Assembly (NCBI GenBank): GCA_947579605.1
Contig: OX388324.1
Span: forward strand, 20,839,746 to 20,903,745
Source of the DNA: Athripsodes cinereus
Lineage: Eukaryota; Arthropoda; Insecta; Trichoptera; Leptoceridae
Length of the DNA stretch: 64,000 bases
Direction: 5' to 3'
Part shown: positions 42,241 through 54,099 of the stretch, piece after piece
How the letters are laid out: every line of letters starts with the position of its first letter
Numbering within the stretch: the first letter of the stretch is position 1
The notes under the pieces: generated by a model
The model's input: the letters and a program-made list of their open reading frames with translations, nothing else
Database searches by the model: none
What the model was told of the DNA's origin: nothing
Position numbers and translations under genes: made by a program

Positions 42241-42600
42241 TAGATATTAGAAGAATGAGCGGATGCAAGAAGACTGTTGTGGACAGAATGCGCGTGAATA
42301 AACTACGGTGGTTTGGGCATGTTGAACGAATGAACGAGGTAAGAATGACAAAGAGGATATACTTATCTGAAAGAAAGGGTGTGAGGAAACGCGGGCGTCC
42401 GAGAACCACGTGGCTTGATCACGTGGATCAAATTCTCAAGGACGGCCGCGTGTTGAGTAAGAAGAACCGACGTGCGTGTATGAGGAACTGTATGAATGTG
42501 GAGGAAGCGAAGGAAGTGTGTAAAGATGTTTGGCGTTCCGTTCTCTCTGCCTACCCCACTTGGGACACGGCGTGAGGGTATAGATAGATAGATAGATATA
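42241..42600 (+). pseudogene. LINE-A 3' end copy
   Basis: A 106-residue frame reads MSGCKKTVVDRMRVNKLRW, HVERMNEVRMTKRIYLSERK, PRTTWLDHVDQILKDGRV and on to SAYPTWDTA. Then CGGCGTGAGGGTATAG and (ATAG)n. It is 5'-truncated and very similar to the 22.8-kb copy, apart from a small deletion in the KDRSVWR segment. Confidence 0.8.
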
Positions 42601-42897
42601 ATATATATTATATGAAAACGATGATCGGAGATGCCAACACTGGCATAGTAGTGCTGCCAGACTAGAGAGAGTTGAAAGATAAAAAAATGTCACCTAAACG
42701 AATAAATATCTGACAAATAAAGTTATTTCAATTATTATTGAAAACGATGTCAGATTTCTGCGCTATCCGGAAGGTTGGTGAGTCCTTCAATGTGAATGTG
42801 GTTCGATTCGCTGTGTCCGGAAAAATGAGAAATGCTGTGACATAAAAAAAAAATATGCAGAAAACCTTTCATCTATATATTCATGTAATCCTCAAGC

Positions 42898-43400
42898 ATG
42901 CTTGGTTTTATTTCCAGGGTGACTAGGCCTCTGAAGAGTCCCGAAGTTGTAAAGACTCTGTATGTATCATATGTAAGGAGTATTCTTGAGTATTGTTCGT
43001 CTGTATGGAACCCACACTTTGGACTTCATATAGATAGGATTGAGAAAATTCAGCATAGAACTCTGAGAATGCTTAACTTTCTGAGTTTTCGGAGATTTGA
43101 CAGCTATGGGGAAGCTGAAAGATACCACGGCCTGCAGTTTCTTTCTGGCAGACGAAAAATTGCGGATATTGCAGGTATGCAGGTATTGTTATACAAAATT
43201 ATTAATTCGAAAGTTGACTGCCCGGATCTGAGTGAGTTGGTGCACTACCATATTCCTAGAACTGCTGCCTGACATCCTCGGACATTTTACATTACCTACT
43301 GCATTTGATACGAGTTGTGCCAGGAATGGTTTTGTTCGCCGTTCCTGTGAGAGCTACAATTGCGCATTTCAGGGGGTTGATATTTTCACAGTTCAAATCT
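42898..43400 (+). pseudogene. LINE reverse-transcriptase C-terminal fragment
   Basis: A 124-residue frame reads MLGFISRVTRPLKSPEVVKT, LYVSYVRSILEYCSSVWNPH, IEKIQHRTLRMLNFLSFRR and LLYKIINSKVDCPDLSEL. This is the classic post-catalytic region of jockey/R1-type reverse transcriptases (L-Y-x-S-x-V-R-S-x-L-E-Y). It continues in broken frames to about 43400 and has no start of its own. Confidence 0.8.
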
Positions 43401-43769
43401 GATATTGTGTCGGCGGTGATGAATTGATAATGCAGATTGAAAACCTTCATCCCTTCTTTGGGATGAATCTCCTACACTTCCCTTTCCTAATGACCATTGT
43501 TTTTTTTTATATATTTTTATCAGTGATCTTTCATTATTTTTTTTTTGCTGATATTTTTAGTATTATTTTTATTAACATTGTTTAATTTTAACTATTTACT
43601 TTTGTTTTTCACTATTATTATTTTTATTACATTTACGTTTGAAATTTTTTACCTTATTTCGTGGTAACAATGTAACGTTTTTTTTTCTTTTTTAGTTCCT
43701 TAAATACTTTAATTTTTTAGAAATTTTAAAATAATTGTTTTGAGTTTTTTATGGGTTATTTATACATAT

Positions 43770-43915
43770 ATATATATTTATTTATTTATTTATTCTTTAT
43801 TGTACATTGATAAAAAACAATTACATAAAAGGTATACATTTAAATTAAATACAATCAATATACAGAGGGCGAGTTTATCGCAAAGGCGCGATCTCTTCCA
43901 ACTAACCCAAATATA
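43770..43915 (-). mobile_element. LINE Q tail copy
   Basis: (TTTA)n, then CTTTATTGTACATTGATAA, ending CGCGATCTCTTCCAACTAAC. 5'-truncated. Repeat-poor, T-rich sequence precedes it. Confidence 0.55.
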
Positions 43916-44167
43916 CATGGATATTATGTTCTTTTAATTAGTGATTCTTAGTTATAATACACAATATTTGTTAACATATGTGCATTCTGTAATTGGGTTA
44001 ATGCTATACCTATTTGTTTTGTATCTTATTATTGTAAAAACCTGTAGAAATGCCTATAAAGGAAAAATAAAAATAAATAAATCCATCTTTACTATCATGA
44101 CGAATGGGATAGTCAACAGATTTGTTGGATGAAATAAACATAAATAATTTTGTCATTTGTTATGAAA

Positions 44168-44342
44168 AACCATAGACATACTACACCTTGTAGCGCGACA
44201 CATTTTTCGGAATTTTTGTGTTCCAATATCGATGTTCTTCAAGCATTAGCAATGTTTTGTCTTACAATCAGCGTCAATTTAAAACTGGATGCAGAATTTG
44301 ATCGGCCGCATGACCGATTTTTTTTTTGAATTAACGATTCTT
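44168..44342 (+). repeat. Repeat E copy
   Basis: AGACATACTACACCTTGTAG, CGCGACACATTTTTCGGAAT, AAAACTGGATGCAGAATTTG and GAATTAACGAT. Same orientation as the copies at 30.4 and 61.4 kb. Confidence 0.65.
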
Positions 44343-44892
44343 TATATTCTTGTGAACAACATACTAATTTTTGATTTATATTTTTTTATCAATAAAGTAC
44401 TTGAAACAAAGGAACAGGTAGGTAGGTAATGTTATCAGTCTACTACGGCTTATGAATCAACAACAGACACCCCTTGCGGGGAAGGCAGCTTGCCGTGGTA
44501 TAGGTATCTACTCTAGTTACCTATTACTACTACTAATATTATCACTATTAGGTCGGAATACTAAGTATACACTGTGATACAAGATACATGAATTCTTTTC
44601 ATATTTATGTGATTTGTGTGGAGTACCGAGAACCTGTTGGATACTAAAAATATTATCATAACTTTTGCAATAATTCTATTTTACATTACGTATGTACCTT
44701 TTGAGCGTACAAAAATTACAAAATGTGACATCATAATATGTTGAAGTTTGCTCTCAGTCTTCGAAATATGTAAAATAATTAAGAACTTGATATTTATTCA
44801 CTGACAACTTTTATCACACCGGAATTCACCGGAATAGAAAAGTCTATCTTCTTTTCTTTATTTTTTTCTTAAAAAGCAGAAATTCATGGAAC

Positions 44893-44950
44893 GTTGCGTA
44901 TCCATATTCTATTCTTCTCAAGGCCGTCCACACGTTTGTGAGTGACTTAA
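44893..44950 (-). mobile_element. LINE Y end copy
   Basis: TATTCTATTCTTCTCAAGGC, then CGTCCACACGTTTGTGAGTG. Another extreme 5' truncation; the target duplication is not clear here. Confidence 0.45.
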
Positions 44951-45064
44951 TCCATTATGCAACAACAGGTTACTAATTCTTTTAACAAAGAAAGAAATGA
45001 AATGTTTCATATCACAATAAACCATAGTACAAAGTCGGGTAGTCGAATTTTTGTCAATATCTAA

Positions 45065-45602
45065 TGTGGTGTTCTCACTTTGACGAATATCGCCAGGGCA
45101 CCAAAATACCGCCAGCCATTTGAACCGTGTGAACAAAATGACAGCTAGTCTGAAACGATAAAAACCAGTTGAAACGATATCGTCTCGAGTTGACCACCTT
45201 TCAACTTTTTCGGCCGATTGAAGGATTTGCGCATGCGCAATATGCGCGGTGTTCGTATCTATGGTAAAAACTTTATTACCTATAAATTTTATAATGTTTC
45301 CCCTTCGTGACAGCTGTTATCTTTTTTGTTGGTTTGTGGCGTTTGTTTCCTTAACTAAAAGTCGCCTTATAACCTCTACTATAACATTTTCGACTAAAAA
45401 TAAACACTTCGCGATCTCCATCTCGACGTCCGCCATTTTGAAAACAGTGCCAAAATCAAAGCGCATCTGACAGATCGTTTCTATATCGGTGGACTGTATG
45501 AACAGATGTGACGATCAATGGATGTCCGGCGAATTTCATTTTTTCGCCTGGCGATATATTTTGAAATTCGCCTGGCGATATTCGCCAAATGTGAATACCC
45601 CA
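45065..45602 (-). mobile_element. PIF/Harbinger-like MITE, copy 2 (538 bp)
   Basis: Inverted relative to copy 1. The ends are TGTGGTGTTC and, reverse-complemented, TGGGGTATTC. TAA lies on both sides (45062-45064 and 45603-45605). Interior blocks such as GATCTGTCAGATGCGC and AAACACTTCGCGATCTCC are shared with copy 1. Non-coding. Confidence 0.78.
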
Positions 45603-45699
45603 TAACTCAATACATCGCACGCTGTTGTTTACTATAATATACAGCTACCTATTTTAACTAATTGTGTCTATTATATTTCAATAACAAGGAGGCTATGCA

Positions 45700-48106
45700 A
45701 TTTAGGGTGGAACGAAATTTTTTTTTCTCGAATTTTTATTTGGAATAGTTGTAGGTATCTAGTTGCCTTTTGCCATCAATTGCCTGCATTAAAAATATAA
45801 ATATTATCAGACAACAGTAAGAGCCCCCGCCAAGACATCGAATATTTACAAAAAGGACAAACTAGGGGCTATTTGCGCGGCCTTACAAAACAATACAGAA
45901 CTTATTAAAATGGGTTTATTTTATTCAAAAACATATTCAAATATAGTTAACTAGCTGTCGCAATCAAATATTTCATCATTTTAATATACTTTGGCACTGC
46001 GACAGTTGAGCAAAATGCGGGACAAAGCGGGGAGCAGCACGCTCCGATCTACGAATTTGCAGTGTTTTGTTTCAACTAGTGTCGATAATATTCTCTCAAT
46101 GTGGAAGGTCGTCAATTATTTTCACCAATAGGTACTAGTTGATATACTTTTTTTAAGTGTTAAATATGACTTCTACGAGACAAAAGTTAAAATGTCCGAT
46201 ATTTGGTGAAAGTACAGAGTTGAAGGAGAATATCCTACCTACGTATGAGAATGTGATGAAATTCTTTGAATGGGTTCGACAAGACTTAAAAATAAAGAAT
46301 AACACAACAAAACAACCCACATTTTTGGAAATTGCCGAAACAGTTGGAACAAAAATAGAATAATTGTGGATAAAATCTTTTCTTAAAATTTCAATTGTTA
46401 CACACAAACGAGTTTTACAGTTACTTAAAAAATATCACTCAAAATGTTATAATTTGAAAAAGTCTTTGAAGAAACTTAAGGAAAGAAAGGTAGAAAAATT
46501 CAGAGTACAAAGTAGAAAGCTTTTTGACATAGCTGCATGTAAATGTAAAGAATTTTTAAACTGCATTTGTTTGAGAGAGAAAAAAGTGCCAAAAGAGGAA
46601 CGAATAATTTTAGAAGACCAACGCACTTACAGACTAATGGTTTTAGGAAGAACGGATCTTATCCAGAGTAAAAAATTGCTATTATTCTGCTTCTGATGCC
46701 GACTTTGACGCTCAGTCTACTAACGTCGTGGGCAGGATGAAACTCAGAAGAATAAGACAGAAAGTTTGCGAGCAAATTTTAACAGAAGAAAGAGTAACAA
46801 AAAATCCTGCCTTATATTTCGATGGAAGGAAAAACCAGACGGCTAAAACTGTTTTAAAAGGATCGAAAAGATTTAGAGTGATTGTACCAGAGAAACATGT
46901 TTCGATTATTAAAGAACCAGGTTCTGTTTATGTTGGGTATGTGTTTCCAACATCGGGCAATGCAAGAAATATTAATAGAGCTATCCACGGCTTTTTCACG
47001 ACTGAAAATATATCACCAGAGAGTATAATGGCTGTTGGATGTGATGGAATAACCACAAACACAGGAAAATTGGGAGGCGTGATTGTTCTTTTGGAAAATA
47101 GACTATCTCGACCATTGCATTGGATAATTTGTCTATTACACGCCAATTAGTTGCTATTGAGGCATTTGGTTTCCTATTTGGATGGCCCTACTGCAGGATC
47201 TAAATCATTTGCAGGTCAAATTGGTAAAGAGTTTAAGATGGTTCAAAACATTTGTGGAAGCTAATTAAGAGCACTAGATATTTGTCGAACGAATTATTAG
47301 CGATTGTGGACCCTGTTTTAATTCGGAACAGTTACTTTGCTCATCCAGAAAACTTGTTGTTGAGTACGATAACAGATACACGTAAGCAGATTAGAGAACT
47401 AGCTACAAGACGCATTATAAAAGCTTTTCAAGTTTATAAAAAATCTGTTTCGCGCATGTTTGAGGTGCCAAAAGTAGACTTAAATGCAAGTTCTTACATA
47501 GACTTGATAACCTGGCAACAAAATATATACGAAACCTCAATACTGATGAGTATTTCCGATAAGCAGTTACAACATCTAATTGAAAATGGAGGAGATTCAG
47601 TTTTGGAGTTAATGAGACTGCCTTGCCACACCCAGGCTGTGGAAAGACCAGTAAAAGATGTGATAGAAGCAGCTCTTAGTGTATGCGATAAGATAAGAAG
47701 AGAAGGATTCGTAAAGTCTAAATTAGCATCTCGAAAGCTCATGCCAAAGTTTGAGACGAAAAAGGATTTTTGTTATAAAAAATGACGTTATTCATATCGA
47801 CACAACTTCCTGAAACTTGTTTATTTTTGAAATAAATAATTCTATTATCTAAAATATACTTTTATCTTATCATTTATATGCATAACATATTATATTTAGT
47901 TAATATTTGTTAATAGGGTGTACTAAACCAAGCGTCTGTAAAAACTTAAAAAATGAAATTTTAAGTCTATGGCGGGACCTTTTGCTGTTGAGCTAGAACT
48001 TCCAAATTAATGGGTGTTATTTACAATTATATAAGGCAACTTTTACCTGGTATTCCAATTCGACATTTGAAAAAAAAAAAAATTCATACAAAACTGTTCC
48101 ACCCTA
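45700..48106 (+). mobile_element. 2.4-kb DNA transposon of unrecognised superfamily
   Basis: The terminal inverted repeat TAGGGTGGAAC lies at 45703-45713 and, inverted, at 48096-48106. It is followed by similar A/T-rich then TCGAA(T) subterminal sequence on both sides. CTATGCA at 45693-45699 and 48107-48113 is the candidate target duplication; the left end has three extra bases. The interior carries one broken transposase-like gene in the plus direction. It is a single copy here, and no recombinase family could be assigned by eye. Confidence 0.7.
46157..47785 (+). pseudogene. Broken transposase-like gene
   Basis: Four open pieces read in order. The first two are in the same frame, split by TAA at 46361. 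The third follows a frameshift near 46670 and is cut by TAG at 47148. The fourth follows another frameshift near 47245. The N-terminus has TYENVMKFFEWVRQDL. The middle is a Lys/Leu-rich coiled-coil-like segment. Later come ALYFDGRKNQT, MAVGCDGITTNTGKLGG and RPLHWIICLLHAN. The last piece has IRNSYFAHPENLLLSTITD, then LPCHTQAVERPVKDVIEAA. DG(R), CDG and the (H)TQAVER..K...E segment are plausible DDE-type acidic residues. I recall similar proteins annotated only as uncharacterised in arthropods and cnidarians. A segment seems deleted before the last piece. Confidence 0.6.
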
Positions 48107-48224
48107 CTATGCATATTAAAATATTCCATTTGCGAAAGATGGATCGATACTATTGATAGATGAGACGCAACTTATGTAAAATTTATATACCACTTTGTAT
48201 TTAAATTAAAATATTACGTTTATA

Positions 48225-48765
48225 GAAGAGCTTTAGGATGGGCTGCATTCGGCAAGCTATCACATGTCCTAAAATCCCGAAATATTCCCATCCACCTTAA
48301 GAAAAGAACATTTGATGCGTGTATACTTCCTGTGCTCACCTATGGATTTGAGACATCCGCTTTAACAAAGAGGATAATACACAAACTCCGAGTGACACAG
48401 AGAGCAATGGAGAGAAGGATGCTGAACATCTCGCTCAGAGATCGCAAAACAAATGTTTGGATACGGGAAAGGACCAAGGTAACAGATGTGGCTCAAAGGA
48501 TCGCGGAGTTAAAGTGGAACTGGGCAGGTCATGTGGCGCGTATGTCTGATGATAGATGGACGAAAAAAGTGCTGGACTGGAGGCCTAGAACAGGACGCAG
48601 AAGCGTGGGTAGGCCCCAAACAAGATGGTCCGACGATATTAAAAGAGTGGCGGGCCTGCACTGGAGGAGAGTTGCGTCCAACAGAAATTTATGGAAGTCC
48701 AAGAGGGAGGCCTTTGTTCAATACTGGACACAAGAAGAAGGCTGAGGTAAGGTAAGGTATTACGT
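48225..48765 (+). pseudogene. RTE-like LINE C-terminal fragment
   Basis: It starts upstream of the 137-residue frame with KRTFDACILPVLTYGFETSA, then LRVTQRAMERRMLNISLRD, ELKWNWAGHVARMSDDRW, RRSVGRPQTRWSDDIKR and a tryptophan-rich end. The stop is followed by GGTAAGGTAAGGTATT. This family is distinct from LINE-A. The reverse-transcriptase core is missing. Confidence 0.78.
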
Positions 48766-48769
48766 TTAT

Positions 48770-49370
48770 AAAAACTCAGTAGGTAATAAATGTAAAAAGA
48801 AAATCTATAAGCAAGCTATCTTATAATTAAAACAACATAAATTCTTTTCTATGTAGCAGGAATATTTTTTTAAGTATCATACCTACGAATTAAGTCTGAT
48901 ATTATAAATATAATAATGTGAAAATCATCTGTTGGTGCTCAGTATAAGATACACGGAGAGACATACTTACCTACCAAAATAGTATTTATAGTACCACTCT
49001 ACAAGATACTACACCACCTCCCCGTCATCAGTTGTTCCATAGACATTACTCTATGTACTTATTAGTACCTACCCTACTATATCAGCCGCTACGGTACACA
49101 ACACACCCTAACTCAAGTCTGACTGTGTTGAAACTTCAGGGAAGGTTGTGAGTGACTATGTGGAAGAACAGTCACATTTCGTTGATCTATTTACTTATAC
49201 AAAATCACAAAATTTATTATAACACGAATAAATATGGAAATAGGGTTATTTTTTCACTGTTTCTCTAAGTATTTTTTTTTATTTAAACGCCGTTTTAAGC
49301 CTGTGTCAAGCCAGTAAGAATAGTTATAAAATTAGGGTAGCGGCAGCTATATTAAAAGAAACTGAAACAA
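48770..49370. other. No feature recognised
   Basis: AT-rich, unannotated. No repeat partner or plausible exon was seen. Confidence 0.4.
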
Positions 49371-49374
49371 TTGC

Positions 49375-49440
49375 AGTCTTGATCACTCATAAGCGAGTGG
49401 ATGATCTTGAATCATTTAATAGAACAGAAAAGAAATAAAT
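49375..49440 (+). mobile_element. LINE Y end copy, plus orientation
   Basis: CACTCATAAGCGAGTGGATG, then CTTGAATCATTTAATAGAAC and AGAAAAGAAAT. Diverged from the other three copies. Confidence 0.4.
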
Positions 49441-49779
49441 TTGGTCCTTTCAATCCACAATGAAAGTCAATTAAAAACAAATGATTTTCACCTGTTACAA
49501 GTTTCTAAGATTGTTCCACTTATTTATAATACCGATATTGGATCATTGGTAACTAAGAAGAGGTCACTTCTCAAAAGCATTTTTTTCAAATGAAAATCAC
49601 AGTGATTCTTTGAACAAACATGACTGCTATTTCACCTGCTGTTACTATTATCTACTTTCTAATTATAATTATTATGAATTCACATTCATCTCTAGTAAAG
49701 TTGTATTTTCATAGGTTCTGTGTGGCTGCTGTGAAAACGTATATATGTATATTTTATAGTAGTATGAGTATTGAATTTC

Positions 49780-51230
49780 TGTCTATGTGTGTTTGTGTGT
49801 GTGTGTGCCTGAAAATGCCTAAGGCTGTATTTGTTATTTGAATCTGTGAGGGTGTGTGTATGGGTATTTTTAGTGTTAGTAGGTATATTTAGTGTATATG
49901 GTGTTCAGAGATGGGCGTTGATCAGGAATGATATATGTAATACAGAAGAGGAAGCTATAACTGAGATATATGAGAACGTTAGAGAAGTGGAACTTTTTAG
50001 GGATTCTGTAAAATAACACATAGAATATACATTAAAATAATTGATCTAGATATTTATGTATACAGGTACAAGCCTCAGAGCCCCTAGACAAACCGCACTT
50101 GGCGATTGACTACAAACGAATTTTCGACAATAACCGCAACAATAACGCATAATTACAAGGTGTATTGTAGAAAGATTGTCGAAAATTCGTTTGTAGTCGA
50201 TCGTCAAGTGCGGTTTGTCTAGGGTCCTTGGGACAGACAAAAGTGGAGAAAGATTACCCAAAGAGTCTATTGCTGACATCATCCTCGGAAAAGAAGAAAA
50301 TGACAGTAGAGAAATATAGGTACCTACATAATATATAATTGTAGGATTATGATGTTCCCAAAAATATCGAATATCAGGAATTTTATGGGTGTGAGTTTCT
50401 TTTTTGCTGAACAATTGTTGGATATTTTGTAAACGAATTGTAGGTAGGTACTAACCAGAACCATAGTCTCTCTGGTAGCATTGGAAATGTCACAGAATTC
50501 GTGACTCTAACTGGGCTAAGAACGTTTTTGAATGGCAGCTATAACGACAAATAAATGCTCAAGTATACTTATATATTATTTTGTCCACCGTATACATGCC
50601 ATGACACGACCTATGGTTCTTTGACCACAGCATGATAATAGAACTAGATAACCTGGAACAGCTTATGGTTATGAGAAGTCTCGGAAGAAGGAAATTCCTT
50701 GGAGGTACACAAACTTGGTGCACATCCAGAAAACATCAGGATCTTCTATTGCGAAGGTTTTTGTCATGGATTAAGACAAAGGCAAGTGGAAAGAGATTAT
50801 CCAGAGGGTTATCTAATGCTCCCACAACTCTTAGATATGAGGAAAAAATGCAAAAGAGAGGCTGTTTTTTGTTTCATTTTTTTTATCTTATGTAGTATCT
50901 TTAAATTGTTCGTCAATGAATTGAGATTTATAAATAATATTATTTGTATGGTCTTATTTTCTGTGGTGGCGGCTTTGGTAGCTGTATCGAGCGGCGTGTG
51001 AATGGAACCAAGCCCGCGACTGCGCGATACTGAGACAGCTATAGACACCCTAGCATCGTCCCACTCACGGAATTGTCCTGCCTAAATACATATATCACCA
51101 GGAAACCCACACTGCACCAATGAAATTAACATTAGACTAGGAACTTAGTATACCATTGTTCTCTAAATTAAGGTTCCGAATTTTGTATCACAATAAAATA
51201 CATTTCTATGGTAGTCCTTCATTTCATTTT
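49780..51230. other. Unassigned stretch with open frames of unknown status
   Basis: Apart from a (GT)n run at about 49789-49807 and the 50-bp-arm hairpin, this holds frames of about 60-100 residues (for example 50632-50895). None has a recognisable motif, a good start context or a partner exon. One, at 50699, reads RQVERDYPEGYLMLPQLLD in its middle. It could be a decayed element. Confidence 0.3.
50082..50224. repeat. Hairpin with 50-bp arms
   Basis: The arms 50082-50131 and 50175-50224 differ at only two positions, with a 43-bp loop. The outer end is CCCTAGACAAACCGCACTT. No target duplication is evident. It could be a small foldback element or a transcribed hairpin. Confidence 0.75.
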
Positions 51231-51235
51231 CATTT

Positions 51236-51440
51236 TTTGTATGGATTCGGCTTGTAGTAATAATCATTCCAAATCAAATCCTCAGGTTCTCGTCCAGAAA
51301 TCTACCGCACCGCCTATGAGGTTGATCTATAGATGTCCATCCAGTCTCCCTCGTACCTTCTTCCTGGACACTCCTCCACCAGATGTTGAATTGTTTGGAA
51401 CTGAGCTCCACAGTCACATTCCGGAGACTCCTTATTATTG
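51236..51440 (-). pseudogene. LINE C-terminal (Cys/His end) fragment
   Basis: On the minus strand: SPECDCGAQFQTIQHLVEEC, then PGRRYEGDWMDIY. This is the C-x-C-G-x-x-Q-T-x-x-H-x-x-x-x-C motif that ends many non-LTR reverse-transcriptase ORFs. A repeat W fragment (51447-51530) follows directly. Confidence 0.65.
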
Positions 51441-51446
51441 AGTTAA

Positions 51447-51530
51447 TGAGAATGGCGGAATTGGTGAAGGTTGTTCATGGACACTGAAAGAGATCACTTA
51501 AGTTAGTCAAGAGCCGATTTGAAGGCGACG
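51447..51530 (+). mobile_element. Repeat W fragment
   Basis: GAGAATGGCGGAATTGGTGA, TTCATGGACACTGAAAGAG and TCACTTAAGTTAGTC. Right half missing. Confidence 0.5.
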
Positions 51531-52200
51531 GGAGTCCCACTTTTAACGTTCGTGTTCACTACAATTATTAACATTTATACCTATACTTGTTTATGAGTAA
51601 ATGAAATAAAAAGCAGTCTTTCTCGATCTAGAATTGAATTGGAACAAATGGTCCAATACTATGTTATCATAATTATTTTCTTTATTCGAGTTTCTAATCT
51701 AGTCTTAATGTCATTGCTCTACACCTACATTACTATAGATGTAATGATGATACAATAGATAGATACGAAAATAATATAGAGTTAGGAGATGAAAGAGGAG
51801 GAAGTACAGTACTATTATCTTCCCACTCCCTCCCCATTTCCCAGTTAAAAACCAGGAAATTGAAATGAAATTACAACAGCGGCATTGTAAAATTTATGAT
51901 ATTTTTGAACAATGGCAATAAATTTGTTTTACATCGTGTCGTCATCTGAAATAAATAAATATGTTTATTCTCCGTGAATCTCCCGGAAAAGGATATTATA
52001 TTTCTCATCTTTTTTCAAAGCTCGAGTAAAAAGCAAATTTAAATAAAAGTTCAATTATTTGTAAAAAAAAATCTCCGATATGCCACAGCAAATATCATTA
52101 TACTAAGCAAGCAATGGACTGGAGATTCATGACGAACGGAATAATATCCAAATGTTTCTGAATTGAATTTAAGATGCCAAAGGTCTTATGTATGATGCAT
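51530..52200. other. Mostly unassigned; weak S relic at 52080-52200
   Basis: AT-rich. The end shows weak S-like order (CCGATATGCCACAGC, then AATTGAATTTAAGATGCC) that is too diverged to annotate firmly. Confidence 0.3.
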
Positions 52201-52204
52201 TACG

Positions 52205-52385
52205 AATACCACGGGCGTAGCCAGGCTTTAATATCGAAGGGGGGGGGTCAAGAAAATGAAACTACTGAAAGTGCATGCAGTAAACCTTACATTAAATGAA
52301 ATATGTAAAAAAATATTATTGATTTTGATATCTTAACTTTTCAAGGGGGGGGGTTGAACCCCAAAAACCCTCCTCTTGAAAGATC
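52205..52385. repeat. Segment with two G-runs (GGGCGTAGCCAGG type)
   Basis: Begins ACGGGCGTAGCCAGGC. It has runs of nine or more G at 52242 and 52346, the second in AAGGGGGGGGGTTGAACCCC. The two G-run contexts resemble each other. This phrase is widespread in insect repeats, but I cannot assign a class. Confidence 0.4.
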
Positions 52386-52524
52386 GGGAGATCTATTGTA
52401 TTTCAAGGACTGCAAACATGTTAGATTCGATTGAATATATTCATAATTATGTACTTTTTGTATATGTTTGTTTTTTATTGGAATCTGCGGTGTTTTGTAT
52501 AAATCTCAATAATTATTACTTCCC

Positions 52525-52690
52525 TTACAAAAAATTGCCCCCCAACTCTTTTTTTGAATGTTTTCTAGTGTCATGTAGAAGGAAGGTATTCGTAAAACAT
52601 CACATATTAGATATCTTCAAATCAGTAATAAGCTCTGACGCCACCCATAGTGAATGTCTTAACATTTATGGTACGGAAAAGATAACCTAG
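52525..52690 (+). mobile_element. Decayed S element
   Basis: Follows S order without its first bases: CTAGTGTCATGTAGAAGG, AGGTATTCGTAAAACATCAC and CCACCCATAGTGAATGTCTT. Tail lost. Confidence 0.4.
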
Positions 52691-53319
52691 TATTTATTAC
52701 ATAGGTATGTACATTAGTTTGTCCACTGGTGAAAAATTCTGTGATGGAAAAAATAACGCGGCGGCATAATTGCCATCCACACTTCTCAGCATTAAACAAC
52801 CAGACAAGTCTTCATATTATGATCAGTCATGATCACACAAAAACTTAACAGTCTAATGCCGGAAAAAAATCACCTATCCAGATATACAGGATATCAAAGG
52901 ATTAGGCTCAGAATGCGGGTTCAAAATACCAGCATTGTGCCTGAAATATCTGTGTTCAAAAACTTTTTAACAATATTACAAGTGTTTTGTATTCCAATAG
53001 ATTTTTTATTTTTTATGTATAAATTAACCGGTAAATCTAATTTTTGTAAATTATTTATTAAAGATTTCGGAGTTACCCTTGTAGCTGACATGACTAAAGG
53101 TATTACATAAACGGACCTAGAATGCCAAATATTTTTATTTCTCCTGCTAGTTCTGTATATTTACGTATTTTTTCTGCGACGGTTGTTTGTATTATTTGTA
53201 TATTGTTTGTATATTATGTGTGTATTTGGGACAGCGATGTCTATTATTTTTATGATTTTATTATTATTATTTATCTTCCTGACGACAATTTTTTAATTTT
53301 GACATACTGTGTAATTTAA

Positions 53320-53450
53320 AAAATGCACTTGGATGTTGATCCTAGATGTTGTAAAACGGCCTTAAAGTGATATTATCACAATACGGCGCTATATAAATTG
53401 TCATATCATTATTATTTTTCTTTATTATAGATAGATCTCATTGATTATTT
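53320..53450 (+). mobile_element. LINE 3' tail
   Basis: GATGTTGTAAAACGGCCTTA, then CACAATACGGCGCTATATAA and (ATT)n-rich sequence. 5'-truncated and non-coding. Confidence 0.35.
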
Positions 53451-53802
53451 TATATAAATTGATAGATTATTATATAAATATTCCTACCACAAATTTCTAA
53501 TTTAGGGGTTGATTTTGCCGGGGTCAATGATTTTGCCAGAGGGATGATTCATATAATATTATATACGCACTTATACGGGGTAAGTAGGTACCTACACAAT
53601 ACATATATATATATATTTATTACACGAGGGCATGCACCGTTACTTACCTGGTTGTCTAGCATTCATATTATTACCACTCCATACTTTTGCAATTATTATT
53701 GAAGGTACCTACCTACACCTGTATTACAGCTAACTGTTCTATACTAAGTAGGTGTTTAGAAAAGAATTTACAAAAAATGGTTCCTTGTTGTTGAATGTTT
53801 CT

Positions 53803-54000
53803 CGATTGGTGGACTTTAAATTGTTACAGTGCGAATGGTGGAAACGGTAAACATTGTCCATGGACACTGAAAGTGATCACTTAAGCCAGCCTAGAGCCAA
53901 TTCGTAAACGTTGGGATGTGTTAGTTCTCAATCTCCCGTTTAGATTTTACAGAATGTTACATTGTGTAAACATGGTTCTCCAATCGAGATGTCTGATTGT
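53803..54000 (+). mobile_element. Repeat W copy
   Basis: Left end TCTCGATTGGTGGACTTT, right end GGTTCTCCAATCGAGATG, an imperfect inverted pair. The interior carries ATTGTCCATGGACACTGAAA and GATCACTTAAGCCAGCCT. Confidence 0.6.
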
Positions 54001-54099
54001 TTTTTAATAAGTGGGTACTAGGTAAACTTATGTACATGAAGTTATGATAGATGTTAGGTTGTAAAAGGTCTCGGCCGTTGATCAATAAATAATGTAAGC

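Noticed and set aside
50632..51001. Protein-coding gene in the overlapping 87- and 100-residue frames
   Set aside because: No recognised motif, overlapping frames compete, and there are no supportable splice partners.
52829..53319. Frames of 65-93 residues
   Set aside because: AT-driven, hydrophobic composition, no homology recognised, no splice evidence.
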